This document shows positions 45,101 through 53,400 of a stretch of DNA of 64,000 bases, piece by piece. The notes under the pieces are model-generated. The model made no database searches. It was not told the origin of the DNA and saw nothing but the letters and a program-made list of their open reading frames with translations. Every line of letters begins with the position of its first letter. Position 1 is the stretch's first letter. This stretch comes from Phycisphaerales bacterium (GTDB lineage: Bacteria; Planctomycetota; Phycisphaerae; Phycisphaerales; UBA1924). The position numbers were made by a program, and so were the translations under genes. The DNA is taken from assembly GCA_020845755.1 (NCBI GenBank), contig JADLFE010000033.1, positions 520,498 to 584,497 of the forward strand, written 5' to 3'.

Positions 45101-46222
45101 TTACGACAGCACATTCACCGAATCAGCCAGCGCCTGCACGCGAGGCAGGGCTTGCAGCAATTCTTCGCGCGTGTCGCAGCGCAGCGTGAGGTGCCCGACC
45201 TTGCGCCCCGGTCGCGGGTCCTTGGTGTAGTGGTGTAGGTGCGTGGCGGGGATCGCCATGGCGGCGGCGCGATCCGGCAGCCCGCCGATCAGGTTGATCA
45301 TCGCGCTGTGCCCGACGGGCGCTGTGGAGCCCAGCGGCAGGCCGAGAATCGCGCGGAGGTGGTTCTCGAACTGGCTGGTCTCCGCGCCCTCGATGGTCCA
45401 GTGACCTGAGTTGTGGACACGCGGCGCGATCTCGTTGGCGATGAGCCTGGCCGATTCACCCTCGCCCTCGACAAAGAACTCGACGGCGAGCACGCCGACG
45501 TAGTCCAGGGCCTTGGCGATCGCGCCGGCGTATCGGCGCGCGTTGTCCTCGAGATGCCCGGGCCAATCTGAGGGCGCGATCGAGCGCTTGAGGATCCCCT
45601 TGGTGTGGACATTCTCAACCAACGGGTAGAAAGCGGTTGAGCCGTCGAGCCCGCGCACGCAGAGCATCGACGCCTCGCGCGTGAAGGCGACGCGGCGTTC
45701 GAGGACGCAGGGCTGCTCGCGCACGGCGTGCCACGCGGCCGCAAGCGACGCGTCGTCGGTGTGGTCCAGGCGTGCCTGGCCCTTGCCGTCGTAGCCCATG
45801 CGGCAGGTCTTCATGATGGAGGGCGCGCCGACGCGGCGTGCCGCGGTCCGCAGATCATCGAGCGTGCGCACGACGGCGAACTCGGGCACGGGGATGGAGA
45901 GCGAGGTGAAGAGCGCCTTCTCGTTGGCGCGGTCCTGCCCGGTGGCAAAGGCGCGCGGCCCGGGGCGGACGGGGAGGCGCGGCGCGAGTGTTTCGAGGCT
46001 GGCGACGGGGACGTTTTCGAACTCGCAGGTGACGACGTCCAGGCCGCGCGAGAAGGTGCTGAGCGCGTCGGCGTCGTCGTAACGCCCGATGACGAGTTCA
46101 CCGCAGTCGCGGGAGGGGGATTCGGGAGCGGGGTCGAGGAAGCGGAAGCGCAGGCCGAGCGGGAGACCGGCGAGCGCGGTCATGCGGGCGAGTTGTCCGC
46201 CGCCGAGGATGCCGATGAGCAT
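45101..46222 (-). CDS. purK: N5-carboxyaminoimidazole ribonucleotide synthase PurK
   Basis: A 373-residue ATP-grasp enzyme that carboxylates AIR to N5-CAIR with ATP and bicarbonate. The start MLIGILGGGQLARM is the textbook PurK N-terminus, with TCEFENVP, KTCRMGYDGKGQ and the late NEIAPRVHNSGHWTIEGAETSQFENHLRA block cited here by its first and last motifs. The open frame extends further upstream, but MLIGILGGGQ clearly marks the beginning of the protein. It is convergent with purE and is the last gene of a minus-strand run (PSP1 protein, lepB, purK). Confidence 0.95.
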   Translation of the reverse strand: MLIGILGGGQLARMTALAGLPLGLRFRFLDPAPESPSRDCGELVIGRYDDADALSTFSRGLDVVTCEFENVPVASLETLAPRLPVRPGPRAFATGQDRANEKALFTSLSIPVPEFAVVRTLDDLRTAARRVGAPSIMKTCRMGYDGKGQARLDHTDDASLAAAWHAVREQPCVLERRVAFTREASMLCVRGLDGSTAFYPLVENVHTKGILKRSIAPSDWPGHLEDNARRYAGAIAKALDYVGVLAVEFFVEGEGESARLIANEIAPRVHNSGHWTIEGAETSQFENHLRAILGLPLGSTAPVGHSAMINLIGGLPDRAAAMAIPATHLHHYTKDPRPGRKVGHLTLRCDTREELLQALPRVQALADSVNVLS

Positions 46223-46337
46223 GGGATGAGGATAGGGGAGAGGCACACCGAGCGCGTGGCGATTAGGTCGCCCGAATCGCGCGAACTCGCCTGCCTCCGG
46301 GCGTCTCGTGCGCCGCCCGCGATCATCGGAAAGCCCG

Positions 46338-48050
46338 CTACCAGATGAAGCGGAGGCGACCGGCGTCGGGGATGGGGACCGAGCCGGGCTTGGGCGCGGG
46401 GAAGTAGACGCAGAAGGCACGCCCGACGAGCAGGTCGCGGTGGACGACGCCGACGGTGTCGTCGATCTGGTTGGCGGTGAAGGGATCGACGTCGGTCCAG
46501 AGGCGCGAGTCGGCGGAGGCGGGGCTGTTGTCGCCGCAGAACACGAACTGGTCGCCCGTGAGGATCGCGCTGGAGGTCGGATGCGTGCCAAGGCCGTAGG
46601 TCCCGTCGGGCTTCTCGCGCGGCTGGTAATACAGATCGCGGTCCATGGCGCTGCGATGGATCGTGAACTTCGAACCGCTGAACTCGAAACGGAACGCCGC
46701 CTGGCGGTACTTCGCGGGCTCGTAGAGGGGCCACTTGCCGCGGGTCTTGTTTTCTTCGGCGAGCGCGTCGTCGAGCGACATGCCCGTGGAGGCAAGGATG
46801 CGCTGTGCGGGCGACCAGTCGTAGCCGGCTTCGACGATCCGCTCGCCATCAATCCACAGGCCCAGTGTCTGATCGACGTGCCAGAACTCGACCGCCGTCG
46901 CCCGGCCGGGCTTGAGCGCACGCTCGGGGAGCGCGACGCTGGCGAGTTCCTTCCACGCCGGGTCTGCGTCGTCCTTGGTCGGCGCGGGGCGCATGCGGAG
47001 ACTCGCATGTCCGCCCGAAAGATCGGCACGGAACTCATGCCCGCGCGCCATCAGACACGCGGACATCGCCAGCCCGTCCGCGTCCGGCGTGAGCGTGCAG
47101 CGAGCGCGAACATCCGAGACCGCAAAGCACGTCAGCCCACCGGAGCCTCCGACCGGCTGTACACGCCCCGGCGTGGGCGGATACTGCGCCACCTGATAGA
47201 ACTCGTTGTACGCCGTCCAGTCCGTAATCGGGCGGTTCGTCCACTCGAGCGCGGTGGGTGCGACGGCTTCGCAGCGGTAGTGCGCGTTGGTCTTGCCACC
47301 ATCGCCGAAATTCCACCCGTCCGTCGTGCCCTTCCAGGGCGGGCTGAACTGGCCCTCGCCCCGCTGGGCGTCCCACGGCGTGTACTGGCTGTCAAAGATC
47401 GGCTGCCACACGGCCCGCTGCACCCGCTCCGGCTTCCTCGCGATCTTCCACCCCTCGCCCGCCCATGGATCCTCTTCCCCTCGCTGCGCATCGGTCGGGC
47501 GACGGGTGAACACATCCCCATCGATGAACGCGATCTGCTCCCCGGGAAGTCCCACCAGTCGCTTGATGTAGTTGTTCTGCGAGCCCGGCGCTTCACCCGC
47601 CGTCGGCCCGGGGTACTTGAACACCACCACGTCGAACCGCGATGGATCAAAGAAGGAATACACGCTCTTGAGCACGAAGATGCGATCGCCCGAGCGGGTG
47701 GGAAGATCGATGTCCCGGCCCTCTCGCCCGCTCATCGGATCGTGATAAATGATCGGCTTGCCCCCGCTGCCCTGACGCGGCAGGGGCGCCTGGCTGTTGC
47801 CCCCCGCGTTCTCCCATGGGTTGACCGCCCAGTCGTAGCCGGTGTGCTTGTCGTCGAAGCGCAGGTGCGCGCCCATGAGCGTCGGCGCCATGGAGCCCGT
47901 GGGGATCATGAAGGGCTCGAGCACGAAGCCGCGGAAGACGAAGGCGACCACAAACGCGATGATCAGCGAGATCACCGTTTCCTTGATGGACGATTGCGGC
48001 TTGGCGAGGGTGCTGTCGCTGGTCGCGTCGGGAGTTCCGGTCTGGGTCAT
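46338..48050 (-). CDS. lepB: Signal peptidase I with large internal insertion
   Basis: A 570-residue type I signal peptidase that cleaves Sec/Tat signal peptides at the outer face of the inner membrane. A single N-terminal transmembrane segment (about 25-42) is followed by box B with catalytic Ser53 in IPTGSMAPTL and the general-base Lys163 in NNYIKRLVGLPGE. Box E GDNSPASADSR begins at about 506. Between these boxes lie about 250 extra residues that include a jelly-roll/LamG-like segment (EFWHVDQTLGLWIDGERI). E. coli LepB has 324 residues. Large insertions of this kind are seen in planctomycete LepB proteins; the function of the insert is unknown. Confidence 0.93.
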   Translation of the reverse strand: MTQTGTPDATSDSTLAKPQSSIKETVISLIIAFVVAFVFRGFVLEPFMIPTGSMAPTLMGAHLRFDDKHTGYDWAVNPWENAGGNSQAPLPRQGSGGKPIIYHDPMSGREGRDIDLPTRSGDRIFVLKSVYSFFDPSRFDVVVFKYPGPTAGEAPGSQNNYIKRLVGLPGEQIAFIDGDVFTRRPTDAQRGEEDPWAGEGWKIARKPERVQRAVWQPIFDSQYTPWDAQRGEGQFSPPWKGTTDGWNFGDGGKTNAHYRCEAVAPTALEWTNRPITDWTAYNEFYQVAQYPPTPGRVQPVGGSGGLTCFAVSDVRARCTLTPDADGLAMSACLMARGHEFRADLSGGHASLRMRPAPTKDDADPAWKELASVALPERALKPGRATAVEFWHVDQTLGLWIDGERIVEAGYDWSPAQRILASTGMSLDDALAEENKTRGKWPLYEPAKYRQAAFRFEFSGSKFTIHRSAMDRDLYYQPREKPDGTYGLGTHPTSSAILTGDQFVFCGDNSPASADSRLWTDVDPFTANQIDDTVGVVHRDLLVGRAFCVYFPAPKPGSVPIPDAGRLRFIW

Positions 48051-48134
48051 GGAGTCCTCGGGAGATTGGCTCGCGCGGCTAAGTGACCGTACGTCATCGG
48101 CGGGGCGAAGGGTCGCTCCCCAGCGGAGAGCACG

Positions 48135-49667
48135 CTAAACCCCGGGATTGGGTCCTGCGGACGGGCCTGACTGCCCGGACGGACCACCCTGCCCCCCTCC
48201 CGGGCCGCGACGACGGCGCCGACGCCGACGTTTGCGGGGCTGGCCCTGCTGGTCAAGCCCGGAGTTCGGAGCATTGTCTGGGCCTGAGTCGTCCATCTGG
48301 CCGCTCGTGCCGTAGTCGCCGGCGTCGGTCTCGATGTCGTCGAGGTTGTCGTCGGCGTTGCTGGGCGGCGGGACGGGCCGCGGCTGGCCCGGCCGCTGAT
48401 CAGGACGCGGGCCCTGATCGCGCGGGCCCTGTTCGCGCGGGCCCTGTTCACGGGGACGCTGATCGCGAGGACCGCCTTCGCGTGGGCGCTGGTCGCGACG
48501 ATCACGCGAACCCTGATCACGCGAACCCTGATCACGAGTCTGATCGCGCGGACGCTGCTCACGCGAATCAGGGCGACCTTCGGGACGCGAATCCGGACGT
48601 GCGTCGGGTCTGCCTTCGGACCGGCCTTCCGCTCTGGGCCCTGGCCGCGGGCCGCGCGAATCCCGAGGTCCGGGCGGCATGGTGCGGACGGGCGCGACGG
48701 TGCTGACCGGCGCTGTGAGTTCCTCGACGGGGACGGCGACCTGCTTGATCTTGCCGTCGGACTCAAGCGCATCGAGTTCCACGAGCACGAGTTGCGTCAG
48801 AATCTGCGAGTCGATGACGATGCCGTCACCCTCGGGCGTGCCGACGCGCGTTTTCTTCTTCGGCAACCGCTTGCGGAGATCGTCGTAGGTTTCGTCTTCG
48901 TAGCGGAGGCAGCACATGAGCCGCCCGCAGCGGCCGGAGATCTTGAGGGGGTCGAGGGTGGCCTTCTGGATCTTGGCCGACTTCATCGACACGGGCTTCA
49001 GGACCTTGAGGAAGTTCTTGCAGCAGCAGTATTGCCCGCATTTTTCGTAATCGGCGGTGAGGCGGGCTTCGTCGCGCGATCCGACGAGGCGGAGTTCGAC
49101 ACGGACCTTGAAATCCTGCTGGAGGAGGCGGACGAGTTCGCGGAAATCGACGCGTTCTTCTGAGAGATAGAAGACGGTGAGGCGCTCGCCGCCCAGGATC
49201 GGTTCGACGTCGACGACCTTGCAGGGGAGGCGGAGTTCCTGGGCGCGGGCCTTGGCGATGGCGCGGAGTTCGTGCTTGGATTGCTCGAGCTTGGCCTGGG
49301 CGTCGAGGTCTTCGGGGGTGGCGATTCGGAGGACTTTGCCGTCGGTGAAGAAGGGGTAGTCGCGCCCGCCGGAGTTCTCGATGTATTCGAGCATCTCCTT
49401 TCGGCTGACGCTCTTGGAGCACCCGGAGTTTGGGCAGGTGCTGGCGAGCATCTCGCCGAGTTCGGTGCCGCGGTGGGTGCGGACGACGAGCTTTGAGCCG
49501 CAGCCGGGCTTGATGTCGCCGCTGGAGGGGAACTCTCCGACGAGTTTCATGGCGCCGAAGCGGACGACGAGCGTCTTGGGGGCCTTGAGGCTCTCATAGA
49601 TCTTGCGGTCCTCTTCGTGGAGGGCGGCGAGGTCGGCCTCGAACTGTGGGAGTGGGACGATGGGCAT
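48135..49667 (-). CDS. PSP1-domain (RicT-like) protein with repetitive charged tail
   Basis: A 510-residue protein. Residues up to about 290 form a PSP1 domain: the GGERLTVFYLSEERVDFRELV stretch (20-residue core cited in part), then the Cys cluster CGQYCCCK and CGRLMCC that in Bacillus RicT (YaaT) helps bind iron-sulfur clusters with RicA and RicF. RicT acts in RNase Y-dependent mRNA maturation and in sporulation. The C-terminal 170 or so residues are a low-complexity Arg/Asp/Pro/Gln tail with repeated five-residue units (REQGP, RDQRP, RDQGS), and a final RKRRRRRRRR basic stretch suited to RNA binding. The extended tail is not found in Bacillus RicT. Read in the same direction as lepB. Confidence 0.88.
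   Translation of the reverse strand: MPIVPLPQFEADLAALHEEDRKIYESLKAPKTLVVRFGAMKLVGEFPSSGDIKPGCGSKLVVRTHRGTELGEMLASTCPNSGCSKSVSRKEMLEYIENSGGRDYPFFTDGKVLRIATPEDLDAQAKLEQSKHELRAIAKARAQELRLPCKVVDVEPILGGERLTVFYLSEERVDFRELVRLLQQDFKVRVELRLVGSRDEARLTADYEKCGQYCCCKNFLKVLKPVSMKSAKIQKATLDPLKISGRCGRLMCCLRYEDETYDDLRKRLPKKKTRVGTPEGDGIVIDSQILTQLVLVELDALESDGKIKQVAVPVEELTAPVSTVAPVRTMPPGPRDSRGPRPGPRAEGRSEGRPDARPDSRPEGRPDSREQRPRDQTRDQGSRDQGSRDRRDQRPREGGPRDQRPREQGPREQGPRDQGPRPDQRPGQPRPVPPPSNADDNLDDIETDAGDYGTSGQMDDSGPDNAPNSGLDQQGQPRKRRRRRRRRGPGGGQGGPSGQSGPSAGPNPGV
48409..48560 (-). repeat. 15-bp tandem repeat encoding the charged tail of the PSP1 protein
   Basis: About ten imperfect copies of a 15-base unit (e.g. 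GGGCCCTGATCGCGC, GGGCCCTGTTCGCGC on the plus strand) stand head to tail. Each codes for five residues of the R-D/E-Q-x-P/S type. A length-variable minisatellite inside a coding region is likely to differ between strains. Confidence 0.75.
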
Positions 49668-49724
49668 AGGGGCCCCCGTGGGGGCAGGTGAGGGTAGGGG
49701 CGTTGGGGCGGAAGCGGCGGGGGA

Positions 49725-50000
49725 TCAGATGGACGGGTTTGCCGGGCGAGCGGGTGGGAGGGCCCAGCGTCGTCCGGCAAAGCCGCCAAAGAAGACCAGC
49801 GGCAGGCAGGCCTTCATGTAGACATCGGTGGGGAGCGCGAAAGCCAGAATGCCCCAGGCCAGGAAGAAGAGATGCAGCCAGATGGGGGGCTTTGGCAGGC
49901 CGAGCTTGGCATAGGCGGCGGGGCTGGTGAGGAGTGATCGCGTAGAACCAACGAGCATGGCCACGCCGGTGAGGTATCGGATGGCGTCGAGGAAGGTCAT
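49725..50000 (-). CDS. Small membrane protein, tandem paralogue 1
   Basis: A 91-residue protein with two or three hydrophobic segments (AIRYLTGVAMLVGS, PIWLHLFFLAWGILAFALP, ACLPLVFFGGFAG). It matches the next gene in length and pattern: both start MT(F/L)(L/M)D(A/G)IxYxTGxxM and have a K(L/R)GxxKPP motif in the middle. No family identified. It lies 57 bases from the PSP1 gene and is read in the same direction. Confidence 0.6.
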   Translation of the reverse strand: MTFLDAIRYLTGVAMLVGSTRSLLTSPAAYAKLGLPKPPIWLHLFFLAWGILAFALPTDVYMKACLPLVFFGGFAGRRWALPPARPANPSI

Positions 50001-50066
50001 GCCTGTTGCCTCATTGAGTGAACGGGAGATCGGTTGGAACTCCGGTGCGTCGTCGTTTGAGCGCGA

Positions 50067-50342
50067 TCAGTGCGAGGGCTGGACGGTCCGGCGATTCAGG
50101 GCAGACATTCGGCTGATTGCCCAGAAGGACATGGGTAGCGCAAGGTAGCAAAGGAACTCGAATCCCTCGGCGTTCACAAAGAGGATCAGAATTCCCAAGA
50201 CGATGAACGGAATGACGATGTGCACGGGCGGCTTTACAGTGCCACGTTTCGCAAACGCCTCCGGCTTGTAGAGCAACTGCGACCCGAATCCAGCGATCAT
50301 GCCGATGCCGGTCGCGTACTGGATGCCATCCATGAGTGTCAT
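50067..50342 (-). CDS. Small membrane protein, tandem paralogue 2
   Basis: Also 91 residues, starting at MTLMDGIQYATGIGMIAGFG. The open frame continues upstream by 21 codons, but the ATG at 50342 gives exact length agreement with the paralogue at 49725-50000. Hydrophobic segments fall at matching places (HIVIPFIVLGILILFVN, FLCYLALPMSFWAI). A duplicated pair of small inner-membrane proteins of unknown function. Confidence 0.6.
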   Translation of the reverse strand: MTLMDGIQYATGIGMIAGFGSQLLYKPEAFAKRGTVKPPVHIVIPFIVLGILILFVNAEGFEFLCYLALPMSFWAISRMSALNRRTVQPSH

Positions 50343-50425
50343 GGCGGGACTCCATAGGGAGGACGCGAAACGACTGGTCGGATGAATTGTACCAAGACCA
50401 GTCACGCTCGCGAAGCGGATCTTGC

Positions 50426-53400
50426 TTACTTCCCCTTCTTCTTCTTGAAGATCGAGTCCAGGCCTTTTTGGAGGAGGTCTTCGGGCTTGGCGTTGTCGAT
50501 GGCCTGCTTGGCCAGGAGTTCGAGGTCCGGCTCGGTTTTGGTTTTGCCGAAGGAGCCCTTGGTGCGGAAGGGGACCATGAGGCCGTCGTTCTTCTTCTTA
50601 TCTTGTTCTTTCTTACCGCCGAGGATGTCGCCCAGCGCGCCGCCGAGGTTGGCCTTGCTGACGAGTTTGGCGGTTTCCTCGCTGAGGGCGCCGAGCGGGA
50701 TCCAGGTGACGACGTCGATCTTCTTCTGAACCAGGTCGACCTTGCCCTCGGTGGCGAGCTTGAACTCGCCGAGGGGCAGGGCCCAGGGCGCGTACTCGGC
50801 CACGCCGTTGGTGATGGTAATGGACATCGGCTCGAGTTTGTTGCCGACGGAGGCCATGGTCTTCTGGGCGGCCATGTTGAGGATGGGGCCGAACTGCTCG
50901 CTGGCGGTGAACTTGGCCTGGCCGGGGTCGATCTGGATCTGGCCGTTGAGTTTGGAGAGGTCGCTATCGAGCGGCACGCGGAGTTCGCTTGCGACGATGG
51001 TGGCGGGCTGATCGGTCTTCACCTTCTCGATCGAGCCAACCAGCGGCATGCCCGTCACGAACCGCCCGGCCAGCGCCTGTGTGATCTCGATGATCGAAAC
51101 ATTGAGCGGCTCGTTGATCGCGAAGACGCCCGCGCCGGAGTTGCCCTTGACCTTGGCCTTGGCGCGATCGCTGCCGGCCTCGAGAGAGAGGGAGCCGCCG
51201 GTCTTGGAGAAGTTTTCGGCGCGGAGAGAGACCGAGGCGGTCGGGCCGAGCGCGTCGACGAGCAGGCCGTTCTGCTGCGCGAGTGCATCGACGAGCGCGG
51301 TGGGGACGACGGGCATGTCGCCATTGGCGGTGAGCGTGGCGGCGTCGGCGTTCACGTTGCCGGACTTGTCGGCGAGGTTGGAGACGTTGCCGACGAGGGA
51401 GATTTTCTGGGCGGCCTGCGCGGGCGCGCTCGCCTGGGCCGCGCCGGGCGATTCGACGGAATCAACCGCGACGTTGAAGGCGACGGCGCTCGATGCCTCG
51501 GCGGCGGGCGGCGTGCTGACGGAGACGCGGGTGTTGCCGAGTTTCATGCGCTGCCCGTCGGGGAGCGTGAGGTCGAGCGAGGGGATGATGGCGTTCATCG
51601 CGACCTCGAAGATGCCGGGCTTGAGCGGGCCGACGGGCTGCTTGGGGTCGGCGCTCTTGCTGATGGCGAACTTGCCGAGGGTGAGCGAGACCGGCGCGGG
51701 GGCGAGGAGCTTCATGGCCTTGCCGGACGCGTCGGGCTTGAAGACGTGGGCGTTGGCGAACTCGGGGTCGAGCCGCCAGTTGATCTTGACCTCGCGGTCG
51801 CTCTTGATGCGGTCGGGGAGGACGGCGAGTTTCATCGGGCCATCAAACTTCATCTTGGGCGATGCGATGGCGACCTCGGCGTCGATGCTCTGGCCGCCGT
51901 TGGCCTGGCGGATTTTCACGTTGGCGTCGACGCTGGTGGTGGGTCCGAGTGCGCCGGTGAGCAAGCCGGGCTGGGCGAGGAAACCGTCGAGCTTGTCGTT
52001 GCGGAGGTCGGCGATCCTGGCGACGGCGTCGAGGTTGCTGACGCTGATCTGACCCTTGTTGGAGGTGAGATCGCCGGTGGCCTTGCCGGTGACGACGCCG
52101 CTGACGGCTCCGGGGCCGGTGAGGATCTTCATCGAGAAATCAGCCGCGAGCGGCTTGGTCCACGCGGCGTCGGACGAGCCGAGCAGCGAGCCGGGGGCCT
52201 TGACGAGCAGGGCCATGTCCTCGACACCGATCTGGCCGAGATCGCGCGTGGCGCCGCTGGCTTCCTTGACCTTGAAGCCCTTGGCGATGGTCTGGCCGGG
52301 CATGTTGAGCGAGAGTTCGACCTCGCCGGCACGGGCGAAGTCGGGCTTGCCGTCCTGGCCCATGGGGATCGAGAGCGGCTTGATGCCGAGGGTGATCTTG
52401 GCGGGATTGGCCAGCGCCGGGGCGTCTTTCAGGTCGGGCGCGAAGGTCGACATGAGCGTGGCGAGGGTGGAGGGCGCGAGGGTGGTCTCGACGGAGGTGG
52501 CGGCGATGGCGATCGCGTCCTTGGCGAGCTTGGCCTGCGTGCCGGCCTTGAGATTCTGACCGGTCGCGGCGAGCGTGAGCGCCACGGCGTCGGCGCTCTC
52601 GGCGCCGCCCTTCACGTTGACATTCAGCGTCGGGCCCACGACCTCATTCATGAGTTTGGCGAGATCAAGGCCGGGCTTGCCGTCAGCGCTGGGCTTGCTG
52701 GGGACGAGGCCGGCGATCGCGGTGGGGACATCGCGGAGATCGAGCTGGCCGACGGGGCGCGCGCCGGCGGGATTGACGTCGAGCGTGCCGTCGGCCTTGT
52801 TCGAGAGCAGGCCCGGCACGTCGAAGGCGCCGGTGGCGGCGAAGGGCTTGCCGGCGTAGTTCATCGACGAGTTGAGATCGACGCGCGGCGCTTTGCCGGG
52901 CGTCAGCCCCGCGGCGAGAGTGACCTTGGCGATGTCGACGGCGCCCGCGCCCTTGGCGGGGGTCATCGAAAGGCCGTCAAGATCGACGCGCAGGGCGGCC
53001 TTGGACTTGTCGATCAGCGGCTGGCGCGATTTTTCGTGGAGTGGAAGATCGAGATCGGTGATCGAGAGCGTGGCCGTCCCGCGCGGTGCGATCGAAGCGC
53101 CGGAGTCGGCGACGTAGCGGCCCGCGAGCTGGCCGACCTGCGCCAGCGAGATGCGCACGCCGTCCTTAGCGGACTTGAGCGACGCACCGTCGTAGGCCAG
53201 CGCGCCCGCGGCCTTGACGTTGGCGCTGGTGACGCCGAAGGTGAGATCGACGGCGTTGGCCGCCGCGGCCTTGGCGCGGATGTCGACATCCAGCGTCGGT
53301 CCGATGTCCTTGGGCAGATCGATCTTCGCGTTCTGCACGAACGGCTGGGCGATCGCCGTCGCTACGCCCTGCAGGAGCAGTTTGGCGTCGAGCGAGCCCG

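Noticed and set aside
46223..47038. N-terminal extension of the purK frame into the lepB gene
   Set aside because: The extension is Ser/Arg/Pro-rich nonsense overlapping lepB; MLIGILGGGQ at 46222 is the natural start.
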